From Apiospora phragmitis (Eukaryota; Ascomycota; Sordariomycetes; Amphisphaeriales; Apiosporaceae), in assembly GCA_038363925.1 (NCBI GenBank), contig JAQQWL010000001.1:2294001-2358000 (forward strand): 64,000 nucleotides of DNA. Direction: 5' to 3'. Every line of letters begins with the position of its first letter. Positions within the stretch are counted from its first letter, which is position 1. Below, in pieces: positions 46,060 to 57,839 of this stretch. The position numbers and the translations under genes are program-made. The notes below the pieces were generated by a model, which was given only the letters and a program-made list of their open reading frames with translations, was not told the origin of the DNA and ran no database searches.

Positions 46060-47835
46060 ATGATCGCTCGAGAGCAATGCTGGGCTTGCTGCTGCCACCA
46101 ACTCCTTTGTGATGGGAGGAAACCGACGTGCGAGTGTTGCCAGACGAGCAGCCTCAAATGCCTGGGCTACGGCGCTGAGGTCTCGCGGGCCACTGACGAC
46201 ACTAAAGCGGCATCCAATCACCAGATAGAACCACCATCAGATGTTGAAGAGAACCCTTTGCCGGATGCCATTCTCCAAAGCCCTACGCCGTCTTTATATC
46301 GCCGGGCGCAGATGATATTCGAGGGACTGGACTACTGTAAGTTTGCCATTTGGCAACCCATTGAACACTGGATTGCTAACTCGTGTCTAGTCAACAAGCT
46401 TTTCAGTCCCAACGTTGTGTCAGATGCATCCCACTTCAATCCCTACATCATCAATTTGCAGAGGCTTGAGAGCTTTCCCGAGCATTACGTCAAGGTTCTT
46501 GTCGCCACTGCGGGATTTCACAGGCTTATGACGGCAGGCCCTGAACCAACATCCTCATCCGCCCTGATACAACGCGATATCGATGTCTTTGCACTCCGGA
46601 GCGAGGCGCTTGGTGCCCTAAACGACCAGCTTGCCCACGCGGGCACCCAGACGAGTGATGCAACCTTATTGACAGTGGTGGCTCTTCTAATTACCTCGGT
46701 ATGATAACCAGAGCCTTCCGAACCAATACTAGCCAGGCGCTGACAAGGCTAGATGCAATCCTTCACTCATACTGAATGGAGGGCCCACCTCGAGGGCGCC
46801 CGGCGCATCATACAGCTCAGGGGCGGGCTTAAAAAGATCATCAGGGACAACCCGTACTTCAAGCCCATCTTGACCTATTTCATAATGTGGGTACAGGACC
46901 TCTATTCCATGTTTACTTCGACTAACATGGGCCAAGGGCGGATGTAATGGGCGCCACCACCTGCTCGTCCAGACACGAGAAAATGCCTGTGGCATCACTG
47001 ATGGCTTTGAAGTATCGGGAAATCGAGCCCAACATTCTGCGACTGCTTGCAGCGACACCCAACCCCTGTCCCGAAGAGGTCTTCCAATCCATCATCTTGA
47101 TCAACTATCTTCGCACGATAGCTCGCAACAAGAAGTTGCGGAAGCAGAGACAGTCGGGCACACGCGTGGTGCTGGCCAAGATCCTACGCTTCTCGCCGAC
47201 AGAGTACGCTGCGTGCATGCATGACTTTACCGGGTGGAAGACGAACGGAAAGGACTTTGGATTCGCCGACAGTACCGGAGGGTCGCATCCCCTATCAACT
47301 GGATCTGGTAGTCGGGGGAGTGGCAGCTCCTCTAAATCGTCTCCTTCTGCCGAGTTCCCTCGCAGCATACCGAATCCGGATCTTTGACTCAGCGTCGCGA
47401 CAGTGTATCGTGCCGCTGCCTTGATCTATCGGGCTGCGCACTCTAGTCGTCGACTTGGCGGAAGACAATGCCACCCTCCTGCTGCCGAAAGGGGCGGCGG
47501 CGGGCGTTTCCGCGCTGCGCGAAGAAGTGTGCCAGACCCTGACCAACACGCTCACGCCCCTCTTTTCCGACCAGGACACCATGTACCGCATCGGGAAGCT
47601 GGTCATGTGGCCGCTGTTCATCCTCGGCATGGAGGTGCACCACCGCGACCTGGCCCGGTGGAAATTCTTCGTCGATGGCTTCGCGAAGCTGAATCGGACG
47701 ATGGGGGCCCTGGGCCCCGTTGGGGCTATCGATGAACTGACGCATAAATGGATGCTTGACGCCGAGAGTGCGGACGGGTCCCAGGTGGCGTGGGATGATT
47801 ACTTTGAGGGGAGACCTGACTACATCGTGTTCTAG
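46060..47835 (+). CDS. Zn2Cys6 fungal-specific transcription factor, with frame breaks near the C-terminal third
   Basis: Exons 46060-46336, 46391-46698, 46753-46886 and 46937-47835. The introns (54, 54 and 50 bp) carry GTAAGT/GTATGA/GTGGGT donors and CTAAC branches. Residues 7-34 have the zinc-cluster spacing CX2CX6CX6CX2CX6C. The usual basic stretch after the second Cys is replaced by CCHQLL, so DNA contact may be weak. The middle matches the fungal TF family: FPEHYVKVLVATAGFH, HTEWRAHLEGARRIIQLRGG, then ADVMGATT after splicing and IILINYLRTIARNKKLRK. Frame moves occur around 47330-47400 and at a G3 run (47431-47433). The C-terminal part (LTPLFSDQDTMYRIGKLVMW..GALGPVGAIDELTHKW) is otherwise family-like. 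No neighbour gene suggests a target pathway. Confidence 0.8.
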
Positions 47836-48580
47836 TCTTATCACGAGTCGAGAGGAGAAGGCTCCCACCGCTTCTCAAAAACTTACGGTTTCTTCAATTC
47901 TTGGGAAAGCCATGCCTTTCGTGTACCCATGTTTGACCAGCTTATGTGACGTCTGTATACATGGGGTCTTATCCGGGCTATTGGATACCGAACAGTATCC
48001 ACAGGGATATCTTCAGACAATATAACCAACATTGCTACATCATGAGGTTCGCCTTATCAGAATGTGCCACAGCGCTAATCTTTGGGCACTTGATTGGGAA
48101 GCACACCGTGTAATATGAGCAACCTCTGAGCATGTGATGATGTATGGTACTCTTTGCCCGCTTCTCGCTGTGCGACAGTATAGGCAAACCCAGCGGCTAG
48201 AAGCTTCCGAAGGCTGCGGCCGAGAACGGAGACGGTTGATGGCACGACTAGCGGCCTATTTGTATCCAATGCGACGCTCGACTGTATGCATCTCCGGAGG
48301 ACGAGGACGATGATTTCGGTGTCGATGCTAGTGTACCATATCGTCAACGGCGCTAGGTGGTAATACGACAAGGCGGTACACTCGCATATGGGACTGTGGC
48401 ACAAGACAACAATGCCATGTCTTACCTGCACGGCTGCCGGTCTACTTTTCCATTTTTTAGCGTCTGTGCCGTGCTTGGCAAAAGGAAGCGCAGGAAGTCT
48501 TTAGTATGTGGCCGTTCTGTAGGCATTTAATGGTAAGTCTGTTCACGGTGTTTCTTGTTTCTGTCCAGATACCCAAGATC
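47836..48580. other. Intergenic up to the transposon, no gene seen
   Basis: 3' flank of the regulator. The ORF at 48075-48431 (minus) is not supported. Confidence 0.4.
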
Positions 48581-48615
48581 AACGGGGGTCTCGCGCACCG
48601 TGCACCTCACGCACC
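48581..48615 (+). repeat. Left terminal inverted repeat of the 48.6-kb element
   Basis: 35 bp, identical to the reverse complement of 50465-50499. Confidence 0.9.
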
Positions 48616-49210
48616 ACACCAATTTGAGGCTCACGATGAAAAACGTAAATTGCAATAAAAACAACAACAAATCAACCACTCCATCAATTAAGCCAATTCT
48701 TTCAGAATACGGCCTCTATACAGTCCTTTGCCTCGCTCTCACTTTCGCTGCTCGATTCGACCACAATTGGCTCCTGTTTCACGCGCCGAGATCTCGTCGG
48801 TGCCTCCCCTTGGCCCATATACCCTCCTTGGTTGTGAACACACCTGACAGGCGCACGAATTCCTCGTTTGGCGCAGGTAAGACTCTCCTGCGTTTAGCAG
48901 TGCGTTTTTTACTCAGAGCCGTGTTCAATTGCTTATTTAACTGCTCTGCGGAACTGAGCCGGATCGCATTCTCGTCAGTGCCTTGGCCAATTTCCGGAAC
49001 AGAAGCCTCGCAGTTGGTTGATCGTAAATCTCGTCAACACCAACCATCGTACGCGCCAAGTTATTAACGTCCCTAGCACTCTTTAGGGTGCTAATTGCGG
49101 CGCTAGTAATTTCGCTAAGTAAATCGATCGGCGTGGTGCTATTTAGGGTCGCAGAATTGCCCTCCTCTCTCACCGAGAGGTACTGCCTACAGAGACGAGA
49201 ATTTATAGCT

Positions 49211-50361
49211 TTAAATCGGTCCCGGGGGAAAAATTCCCGTTGTATACCAACCGGCCTTGATCGTGCCAACCGTAAAGGCATCTTTTCGAGCCTGTTTCCA
49301 GGCGTCCACGAACTCCTCGTGGCCTGGAGCCATCGTGAGGCCTCTGAAACAGGCGTCGCGCAGGTAAGCTCTGAATTTTCGCTTCAAAACAGAGAAGGGA
49401 CCGACGTCGAGGGGCTGACTAACTTGGGAAGTATGCGCCGGTAGGTAATTGATCCAGATCTTAGCTGTAAGGCACGCCTGCTTGAACTCTTCGGTGGTGT
49501 GTGACCGGTGACCGTCAAGGATGAGGTGCCGCCACTGATCGGGATCATCAGGCTTCGTTTCCCGTATAAACACGTTATTTAAACAGTCAAGCGCGATTTG
49601 GTTACTGGTCCATCCATTCGGACTGGCAGTGAACCGCCAGTCACGAATTTCGGGGTCAAATTCGTCGCGAAACCACTGTTGTTGGATGTGTTTGCCGGCA
49701 AAGATGACCAACGGGGTTATGGCCCGACCTGAACCGCTTATACACTCCAAAACAGTCACCCAGTCCAGCCTATTGGGGTCTTTCATGAAGACCTTCCTTA
49801 GCTCTGCCGGGCCGATCACTAATGGGTTGTCCCCGATCCCCATAGCAGAGCCAACCTTGTCGACGTTGTAGGAGTGTTCGGGGGTATGTCTCGAACCGCA
49901 GGCAGGTCGAACCGATCGAAAAAAACGTGCAAATTGTCGGGAGACGCGCCGTTTGAACGCTTTAAATCGATTAGCATGCTCTTGATTGACCTGATCGATG
50001 GATTTCGGAGCATAAATCTGCGGTGCCAGTCAATGCCGAGGATCTTTTGACTGCCGGAGGCTCGAAGTATACGTTGTGCGTGGAGCCGAAATCGGCTCAT
50101 TGGGGGTGCGAACCCCAATTGCGCCTGCGTTAACACCCAGTCAGTCAAATAACTTTCTTGAACCGGTGAAAGGGCTTGTAAGGAAGTATATTTCTCTTCG
50201 AAAGTCGGTACGCCTTCAAGGCGACGTCGCAGTGACCAGTGTGTTGTGCCGTTGCTTTTGGCTGCCCCGCGGAGAGAGGCGCCGGTGCATACCGCGTCGA
50301 GGGTCTTATTTTGTTGCAATTGGCGGTTGAGGCGCATATTGATGGATTTAGCGAGAAACAA
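49211..50361 (-). pseudogene. Fot1/pogo-like DDE transposase with one frameshift
   Basis: It reads from about 50361 (or the internal Met at MRLNRQ) leftward. An N-terminal psq-like helix-turn-helix (LDAVCTGASLRGAAKSNG) is followed by a CENP-B-type HTH (LTDWVLTQAQLGFAPPMSRF, LGIDWHRRFMLRNP). The catalytic core has YNVDKVGSAMGIGD (first Asp), HLILDGHRSHTTEEF (second Asp) and LPAHTSQVSQPLDVGPF (third Asp), the DDD layout of pogo/Fot1. A single missing base in a five-base G run (49880-49884) separates the N-terminal ORF from the catalytic ORF. It ends at 49211 with GIFPPGPI. Confidence 0.85.
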
Positions 50362-50464
50362 GGATTAAGATGGCATAAAGAATATGTTGTTACGACAAAT
50401 ATGAAGAGAAATATATATAGAAAATAACGTGGTTAGGGTTTCAAAGATGACGTGTTGCGAACGC

Positions 50465-50499
50465 GGTGCGTGAGGTGCACGGTGCGCGAGACCCCCGTT
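50465..50499 (-). repeat. Right terminal inverted repeat of the 48.6-kb element
   Basis: 35 bp, identical to the reverse complement of 48581-48615. It ends 67 bp before the start codon of the membrane-protein pseudogene. Confidence 0.9.
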
Positions 50500-50565
50500 G
50501 ATCTCATATCAAACCTCACCGCCACCAAATCCTCATCCAAAAGACTCACTTCTCTCGTTCCGATC

Positions 50566-52628
50566 ATGCCGCCGCATGGGACTGGCTCAACCGCTGGTCC
50601 AAGTGCGGACGAAGGGCACCCGCAAGTGCCTTCGAAACCCGCGGCTAATGCACGACCGGTTTGCTTTGGCGATACTCCAGACGACACAGACAGCGGCGAG
50701 GACATCCAAGCCACCAAACACCACGATGCCGAACCTCTGATTTTCTCTTCGGCGTTCATCAAGGGACTACTGGTGGATTGTGTGTGTGTCCTGGTTTCAC
50801 TTGCGTTTCTTGTCTTTGCGATCATTGGAATTATTTCCAAAGACAAAGAGATAGGCCCGCGAGAGGAGACATTACTAAGTGCTGCTCAAATTGCAAGTTT
50901 GTCCCTGACTTTGGCTTTGGGCATTGGTGTCTTATATGCTGCTGACAGACTCGAATAGGTTGCCATTGGGTTTCTCTACTGCTTTGCCCTGGTCGTTGGA
51001 AGAACAGTTCAAAGCATTCTCTCATCACGGATGGAGAAAGGAATCGATTGCATCAGTCTTGCGCATCTGAGTCGAAGCCTGAGCCTTGGTGGTACACTTA
51101 CTGCTCCATTGCATATCCGGCTTGGGCACTGGCTGCCACTTGTACTCGCCATACTGTGGGCTTTCTCCCCCTGGGCAGTCAGGCATCACTACGGTTCATC
51201 TTATTGCAAACAAGAACTGCGAACAATCATCCGGGCCTTCCGGCACGATATTCTTACCCAATGGCAACTTTTGACTCAGCTACTTCTACGGGCGGGCTGA
51301 AAGAAGGCCATAATTCAATGTTCTTGGCTGCATTCTTATCCTTTGCAAAGACTGGGCAAGCCTCCCAGGACACTTAGGGGAACATCAAGATTCCCTTATT
51401 AGACGATATTGGCAGTGACTGGAAAGATGTCACTTGGCAACCCGACTTACAATACTCGTCACTCATAGGGATTCCTTTCTCGCTACCACCTGACCATGGC
51501 AACATGACTTTCACCATGGAATCCTGGTATTGGGAGCTCGAGAACGCAACACTCAGGGGAGCCAACTCGATGAGGCCATTACTGCGGAGTGCACACGTGT
51601 ATAACATCTCGAACCTATTGCTCAACTACACTGGAATTAGCGGGCTATGGAAATTTGCTGTCCCAGAGTCCTTAAACCGATCCATAATATGGAATGCGAC
51701 TGATCCGTTGAGCTTTGCCAACATATCAACTCCAGGAATTCCAATTACCTCCGAGGCCACAACCGACAGGCTTATGGACAACTCCTTGGACTATTCATAC
51801 GCTTACAGCACCAGGGACTGGAGTCTAATGAATACAACTGTGCGATTGGAGGCCTTTCTTGTCCAAAAGCCTGTCGAACTGAACGTGTCATGTACAGTTT
51901 TGTCTTGCAACATTACAAACCTTCGCTCAACAACCATGCCTCCAAGATACCTCTCCAACCAAGACCAATTTTACCTCCTAACATGGCTCTTAGAAAATTT
52001 TCGAGAAGCCTTTCCCCAAGAGCACCTCGGCACGCCATGGACTGGCGCCCTTGAAGCTTATCTGTTCGACCCATCCCAGAACCCCTACAGTATCATGGGC
52101 GAAAACGGGGCGGGCCAAATCGATCTCACAGGTATCAGTGCTGAAAGACTGGGACGCCGGCTGGCCCAGGTCATCAACGCCTACTGGAACGTGGACAACC
52201 AGTTCTTCAATGCTGCTGGCAGCTTCAATGCCAGTTCCCACGCGCGGGGTAACCAGGCCGATTATATCCTTAGGAGTAGCCCTGTCATGACCACGAATTA
52301 GCAGGAATACCTCCACTGTGACGATGGGTGGGCAGCGGCTCTCTGTATGTCGAGTATCCTGTTGCTCTTGGCGGCCTTGGCCTCGGCCGTTCTGAGTTTC
52401 TTCCGGCTGGCGCCCGACTGTACGGACTTTCTCTCGGCACTGACGCTCAACGACGGGATGCTGATGCTAGAAGGCGGCTCGAGCCTGGATGAATACGAAA
52501 GGCTGAGGCTGCTGAGGGAGGTGAGGTTGAAGATCGGAGACGTAAGGGCATCGGAGCAAGTGGGCCAGACCATCATTGCCCAGGATGGACACGTAGGAGA
52601 CCTCAAGAAGAAGCGTCTATACTTGTGA
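50566..52628 (+). pseudogene. Dead multi-pass glycosylated membrane protein of a fungal-specific family
   Basis: From the ATG at 50566 the same reading continues across an in-frame TAG (50956-50958, GAA-TAG-GTT), a 1-bp loss in a C5 run (51167-51171), a second TAG (51375-51377, where the family has Trp before GNIKIP) and a third TAG (52299-52301). The protein has a polar N-terminus, two or three helices (LLVDCVCVLVSLAFLVFAII and following), SLSLGGTLTA and PLGSQASLRFI loops, a large Asn-glycosylated external domain (about 51400-52290; sequons such as NMT, NAT, NIS, NTT), then a last helix (AAALCMSSILLLLAALASAV) and the SSLDEYERLRLLREVRLKIG tail. This order is that of a large Ascomycete family of unknown function (about 690 residues). 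The TE ends 67 bp upstream of its ATG. Confidence 0.75.
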
Positions 52629-53996
52629 AGCTATCGACGAGTGGGGAAAAATGGATATGCTGATGTCGATGGTGGACACGACGGCTGGCACGCAACTCTG
52701 GGCTGCTTGGATGTGTTTCATATGGCTTGAGGGTGGTTTACCATGTTCTTGTTATTTATTTAACTTCGGCTACATAATCAACACCATAGGGGCATCATTC
52801 AGGGCAGTATACCAGATTTTGGTTCAGGAGGAGTTACTAGCTAGAAAGAAGAATAAGTAGAAGTACAAATTGAAACAACGTGGTCCCAACACATCTTCAT
52901 CACTTTCTGATTGTGTTAAAGGAAGGAAAGCCCACATCAGCCTTAACATTGGAACTGTGGTAAAAGTGCTCTTGCAATACTTCCATGGTGACTTGATATG
53001 TGAGTCTTTCATCCGCACATCACAATCAGCAGCAGGAGTAGAGGTATGGCAGCCACAATCCGAACAACCAACACAAAATCACAGCTTCTAACCCGCATCC
53101 TGCTTCAGACCTCACCCAAGTCTAATTCATGGCACATTCCCTAATATTGTGCTACTGAGTTGATATCGTATGAACGTATATACGACGATATATGAGCGAC
53201 TATTATCAGTAAGAGACGCCACCCTTCGTTTATTCGACTTCAGACAAAAAATCTCTCGATTCCCATGGTTCTGAGCTGCGCCTACCTTCTTTCATTAAGT
53301 TCCTCTCAACCTGGTGGATGTGAATGCAACCAACTACTCACATCAGAGGGTTGACCGGGGCAACCTCAAAATCCTATCAACCTAGTCTCCCACCCGCAAT
53401 ATTTGGATGGATTGTTTTGTGAATCATCTTCCTTACTCATCCTTTCTTTCCCCATTGAACTGATCTGTTCCAATCTATATGGAATATCAGTGGTGATTGT
53501 CCTCAAGACCGCCAAACCAGGCTCGTGAGATCGTGCCGGTAAGTATTCTTGGAAGCAGCACTCGGGACCCTCGACACAAACCAATACCAAAGCACAAACT
53601 ACCCACCCTCAAGCGAGCCTTACTTGGACAAACTTGGTGGTTCTAACAATCCTGATTTCCAGCTTTCCCTTATATTAAAACCCGCACCCATCCTTGCAAC
53701 CCAAAAAAAAGACCACTTCATTTTCATACTACCCTGCCCTGGCCTGGTCGACTGACCCGGCTCCCGCGGCCAGACCACTCCCCTACGATCCTTACCACCA
53801 TCATAAATCCTCTGTTGGCTCTGACTGACTGGAGTGAAGGCGAGTAGGTGATGATACTGTGAGCCGAGACCACAAAGCCTGCTTCCAAGGTAGCCACATT
53901 CGTACCTGACAGCGCAGGTTCAGCCCCGGCTTCTGAAGAGAAATCTCCAACAATTCCAAAAGAATCCAACATATCAAGCAGACATTGGAAGCCAAC
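52629..53996. other. Intergenic, no gene seen
   Basis: Short ORFs without features. Upstream region of the dead helicase gene. Confidence 0.4.
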
Positions 53997-56900
53997 ATGG
54001 AAATCTGGGGCGAAAATCCGTTCAAGGATTGTCCAGATCCTCGGATGCCTGATGAGGTGACTAAGTCGATCTCACCATGCTCGAGGATGACAGTCCGGAA
54101 ACGGGGCACCAAAGTTCAGCTTCGGTTGACATGAAGGATGTCAAGCAAGAAGATGAAAGCCTATTCGTTCCTCAGCCTGCCTTTCCTGAGCCAGATCAGG
54201 CTCAGGTAAAGCCAGATCAGGCTCAGGTAAAGCCAGAGCCTGATACAAGCGAAGGCCTCAACCAGCCCATCAAGTTTGTAGAAGAGCTAGAGGATCCCAT
54301 CTAACAAGAAGACTCTCATGGCACTCAAAACGATGGCGATGAGATTGGCGACCCAATACTGGTCAGTGACAATGAGGATGAGTCTGCGGCTCCAATTGAA
54401 GTTCAAGCGAACCACAATGGACAGATCGAGCCTCAAAGTGGATCGAACGCAACTTCCTTCGAAGTTCCTGAGCAAGACGAAGACGCCCAGAAAACCGATG
54501 AGCTTGAGTATCTCACCGAGGATCTGCGAGATTACACAATCAAGAGAGATAGATTGGAAACTCAGTTGCGCAATAGGGCAGGCACTGTGGTGGAAAAGAT
54601 GAGACTTCAGCAGCTCAACGAACGCATGAAGGACATCAGAGCCCAAATACAACAGATACAATCCAGCACACAGGTCAAGGGCACCAGGAAAGAAGTTCTT
54701 TCGGTCGCAGTTTCACCTGAGAAGTCGAGCCACAACCTAAAACGCATCATGCAATCCCTAGAACTGCAAGAGAGTGGTGGGAAAAGAAATTCGAGAGCGA
54801 AAAGGACAAGATAGCGAGGGAGCGAAACAGGCTATACCATATTCCGTTGCCTGCGAATACGTCGCAAAAGCGACGTAGGGCTCTGAAACCGGCCGACAAG
54901 GGGCACAAACGCACATTCAGAACTCAGAGAACCGACCAGATGTTTGAAGCTCGTGCGGCTCTGCAGGATCTCCCTGAAGCTGGAGAGGTGTCTGCAACGA
55001 CAAAAGACCAACAATTAAGAGAAACCATCACCAATGCCTCCAAACATGGGGATGCAAAGTCGCTCAACCAGGATGTGAGACAGCTTGAACATTCTTCTCG
55101 ACCATTCGGGTTATACAATTGCAAACCCGATAATGCCAATTGGGCTTTAGCCAAATTCATCGTCAAGGGCCTCAATACACGACTGCTTGCCCACCAGGTC
55201 ATCAATGTGTCCAGAATGCTCAGCCGAGAGTTTGGGCAAGATCGAGGTGGCATTAATGCTGATGAGATGGGCTTAGGCAAGACCATCCAAACCTTTGACT
55301 GCGTCCCCACAACCCGCCCGGACCAAATGATCCAAAGACGACATTGATCGTTGCACCGTCGAGTGTGGTTTCGCAGTGGATGTCTGAGATTGAGAAGCAT
55401 CTCCAAACAGGGCCACATTTCACCTATACCCAATTCAAGAGAACGAAGGGCGAGAATCAAGACAACTTGAGTACCAATTCTATCATGTAAGTTTGACCAC
55501 ACGGCTACAATTGCCCGATGCTCTACTAACTCCTGGTGAAAGTTTGGTGACCTACCAAGAGCTTTTGGGGTCGTATATGCCAAAGGCAGTACAAGAGGAA
55601 ATGCAGTCGGTGGAGTGTACAGCCGCGCGACGACAAGAGCTTCTTGACGAGCATCTTGGTGTCTTGTTCAAGAGGGAATTCTGGAGAGTTGTATTGGATG
55701 AAGCCCATGCAATCAAGAACCGCATGTCTCAGAGTAAGTAATATCGACGAGCCAGGAATTCAATAACACCATAGGATTGCTAACACAATACGCAAGCATC
55801 GCTCGTCTGCCGTGAGGTGAAGGCGAAGCACAGATGGGCATTGACGGGCACGCCGATTCAGAATACACCAGAAGGTATGGTCCAATCTTTCTGTTGATGG
55901 CTTGTCCCTTGCTAACCTGAACAGAGATTTGGCCCTACCGCATGTTCCTGCACGTGGCTTGAGCAAGTTCCTTGAGGGACTTCCGACGAATGCTGGGTAA
56001 CCTCGAAGATGTAAGAAGTATGTATACACTGAAAACGTGAACCGACAGCTAACCAACCCTAATAGCCCGATAACATGAACCGGCTCAACGCGATAGTTGA
56101 AGAAATTATGATCCGCAGGTTGGTAATTACCATCCGTTGTTTTGACACTCAACGATGACTAAGTATACCATGTACCTAGGACCACGGCGGACACAATTCT
56201 TGGCCAACCACTTTGGAAAGCAAAGAAGTCGCACTCGGAGGTCAAATAGATAGATCTTACAGACGAAGAGCGAGTCATTTACAGGTACGCTTGATTTTAT
56301 AACTCCACTGTCCTTGCACAGTCTTATTAACTAATGATAGATGCGTTGAAAACGATTTTCGTGTCCACATGAACGCCAAGATGGCAAAGCTTCGCAGCGA
56401 AGGCAAACATCCTCAACTGGGTAATAGTGACTTTACCTTGATCTTAAGACTTCGCCAGGCCATCACCCACCCTTTTCTTCTCGAGAGGGCTATCAAAAAT
56501 AACCTGAATCAGCGACAAATTGCGTTGATGGGGTCCGAGTTGGACAAGGTTGGACTACAGAAGAGACCCGTTTACAAACAGCTGAAGCTGTTCCACAAAG
56601 AGGCTATGCAAGTCAGCGAAAAATTCAGTACCAGCCGGTTCGGCGGCCACTTCGATATAAAGGAGCAGCTGAAAACTGCATCGGATGCCATGAACGATGA
56701 CTTCTGTAAGTTTTGCAGGTACTATCTCATAAACCCACAAGCGAACAGGGTAAGTACAAGGATTGGTGTCAGGTATACTACAAGTGACCTACTAACTACA
56801 ACTTGTAGTGTGATCACACATTCTGCCTATCCTGCATCAATTACCTGGATAGCGAAGCCAAGAAAAAAGGACGACGCATGGCTACGTGCCCAATATATGA

Positions 56901-57839
56901 TGCTGCGCTACGGGACTGGCGTCCTGCACGAGGTCAAGAATCAGCTCCAAGGGATGAAGATGAGCGAGACAATTTATCGCAATTCTCCGAAGAAAAGGTG
57001 GCTACTTTTAGGGCTGCGGGCCTGACGAAGCATCAGATCAAGGTCCTCAATGACGACAAAGAAACAGAACAGCGCGTGAAAGCTCGTCAAGAGCCTGTCG
57101 AACAGGGTATGGATGGCAAGAACCTGGGCAACGACTATCTCGATATCCAACCGCGCTCAAAACGGTCAACGTCCTCATTCCTCGACGCCCTGGATGCCAG
57201 ATACCCAAACCTATGGTCCCCAGTGCCAAGACTGTGACAGTAAAGCACACGGCGCTCAAGTGGCAGAGAGATGCACCGGATGACAAGATCATCATATTTG
57301 TTTAGTGGTTACAGGAGGGTCAAGTCCTTGGTAGAATGTTGCAAGCTGAGGGTTTCAATTTCGTCTATTTCTTCGGCGAAATGTCAGACAAGGCGAAGAC
57401 GGCCGCAAAAGATACGTTCTATAAGATAAAGAACGTGAAGATCATGGTAAGATGAACTGACTCTATGTTATTAGCATCCCTATGCTGAAATAACCAACAG
57501 ATTATATCACTGAAGTGCGGTGGCGCCGGCTTGAATCTTACCTGTGCCAACCGGGTTATCCTCATCGACCCTTGGTGGAACGAGTCGATCGAACAGCAGG
57601 CCTTTGGCCGAGTATACCGCATCGGCCAGGAAAAAGAAACCTATCTCCAGAGAATTCTGGTCCGCAACTCCATCGACGAAAGGCTGCATAACAAACAGCT
57701 TGAGAAGCCCTTGAAGATTGAGCAGGCTGTGCAGTGCAGCAAGGGCCTCTCCGCCATGGAGATGATCGGTCTGCTCGGGAGATTCACAACGGACGAGAAT
57801 GGCAACCACGTCCTGGAGGCTGACTATGATGATGACTAG
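53997..57839 (+). pseudogene. Dead SNF2/RING helicase-like ATPase (Rad5/Rad16 type)
   Basis: An acidic N-terminus with a direct PDQAQVK repeat is interrupted by TAA (54302-54304, where Gln is likely). A frame change lies near 54768-54780. The SNF2 core follows: GLNTRLLAHQVINVSRML, Walker A DEMGLGKTIQT (about 55258-55290), VVLDEAHAIKNR (DEAH box), RWALTGTPIQNT. Next come HPFLLERAI, a RING-like part (FCKFC, then CDHTFCLSCINYL in another frame, CPIY) and the C-lobe LQAEGFNFVYFFGEMS, CGGAGLNLTCANRVILIDPW and QQAFGRVYRIGQEKETYLQR. A TAG (57303-57305) stands in place of the family's Gln before W-LQ. Several introns are still visible (for example 55486-55541). Multiple stops and frame changes mean it cannot make a full protein. 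Confidence 0.8.

Larger units (their letters stand above)
48581..50499 (-). mobile_element. Fot1/pogo-like DNA transposon, 1.92 kb, little mutated
   Basis: Perfect 35-bp terminal inverted repeats (AACGGGGGTCTCGCGCACCG at the left end; 48581-48615 and 50465-50499). GATC stands on both sides (48577-48580, 50500-50503). This could be part of longer imperfect repeats, with a CA dinucleotide as duplication, or a 4-bp target duplication. It is not the TA expected for the family. Unlike the nested pair, it is GC-normal and not RIP-like, so it is younger or escaped RIP. Confidence 0.85.
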
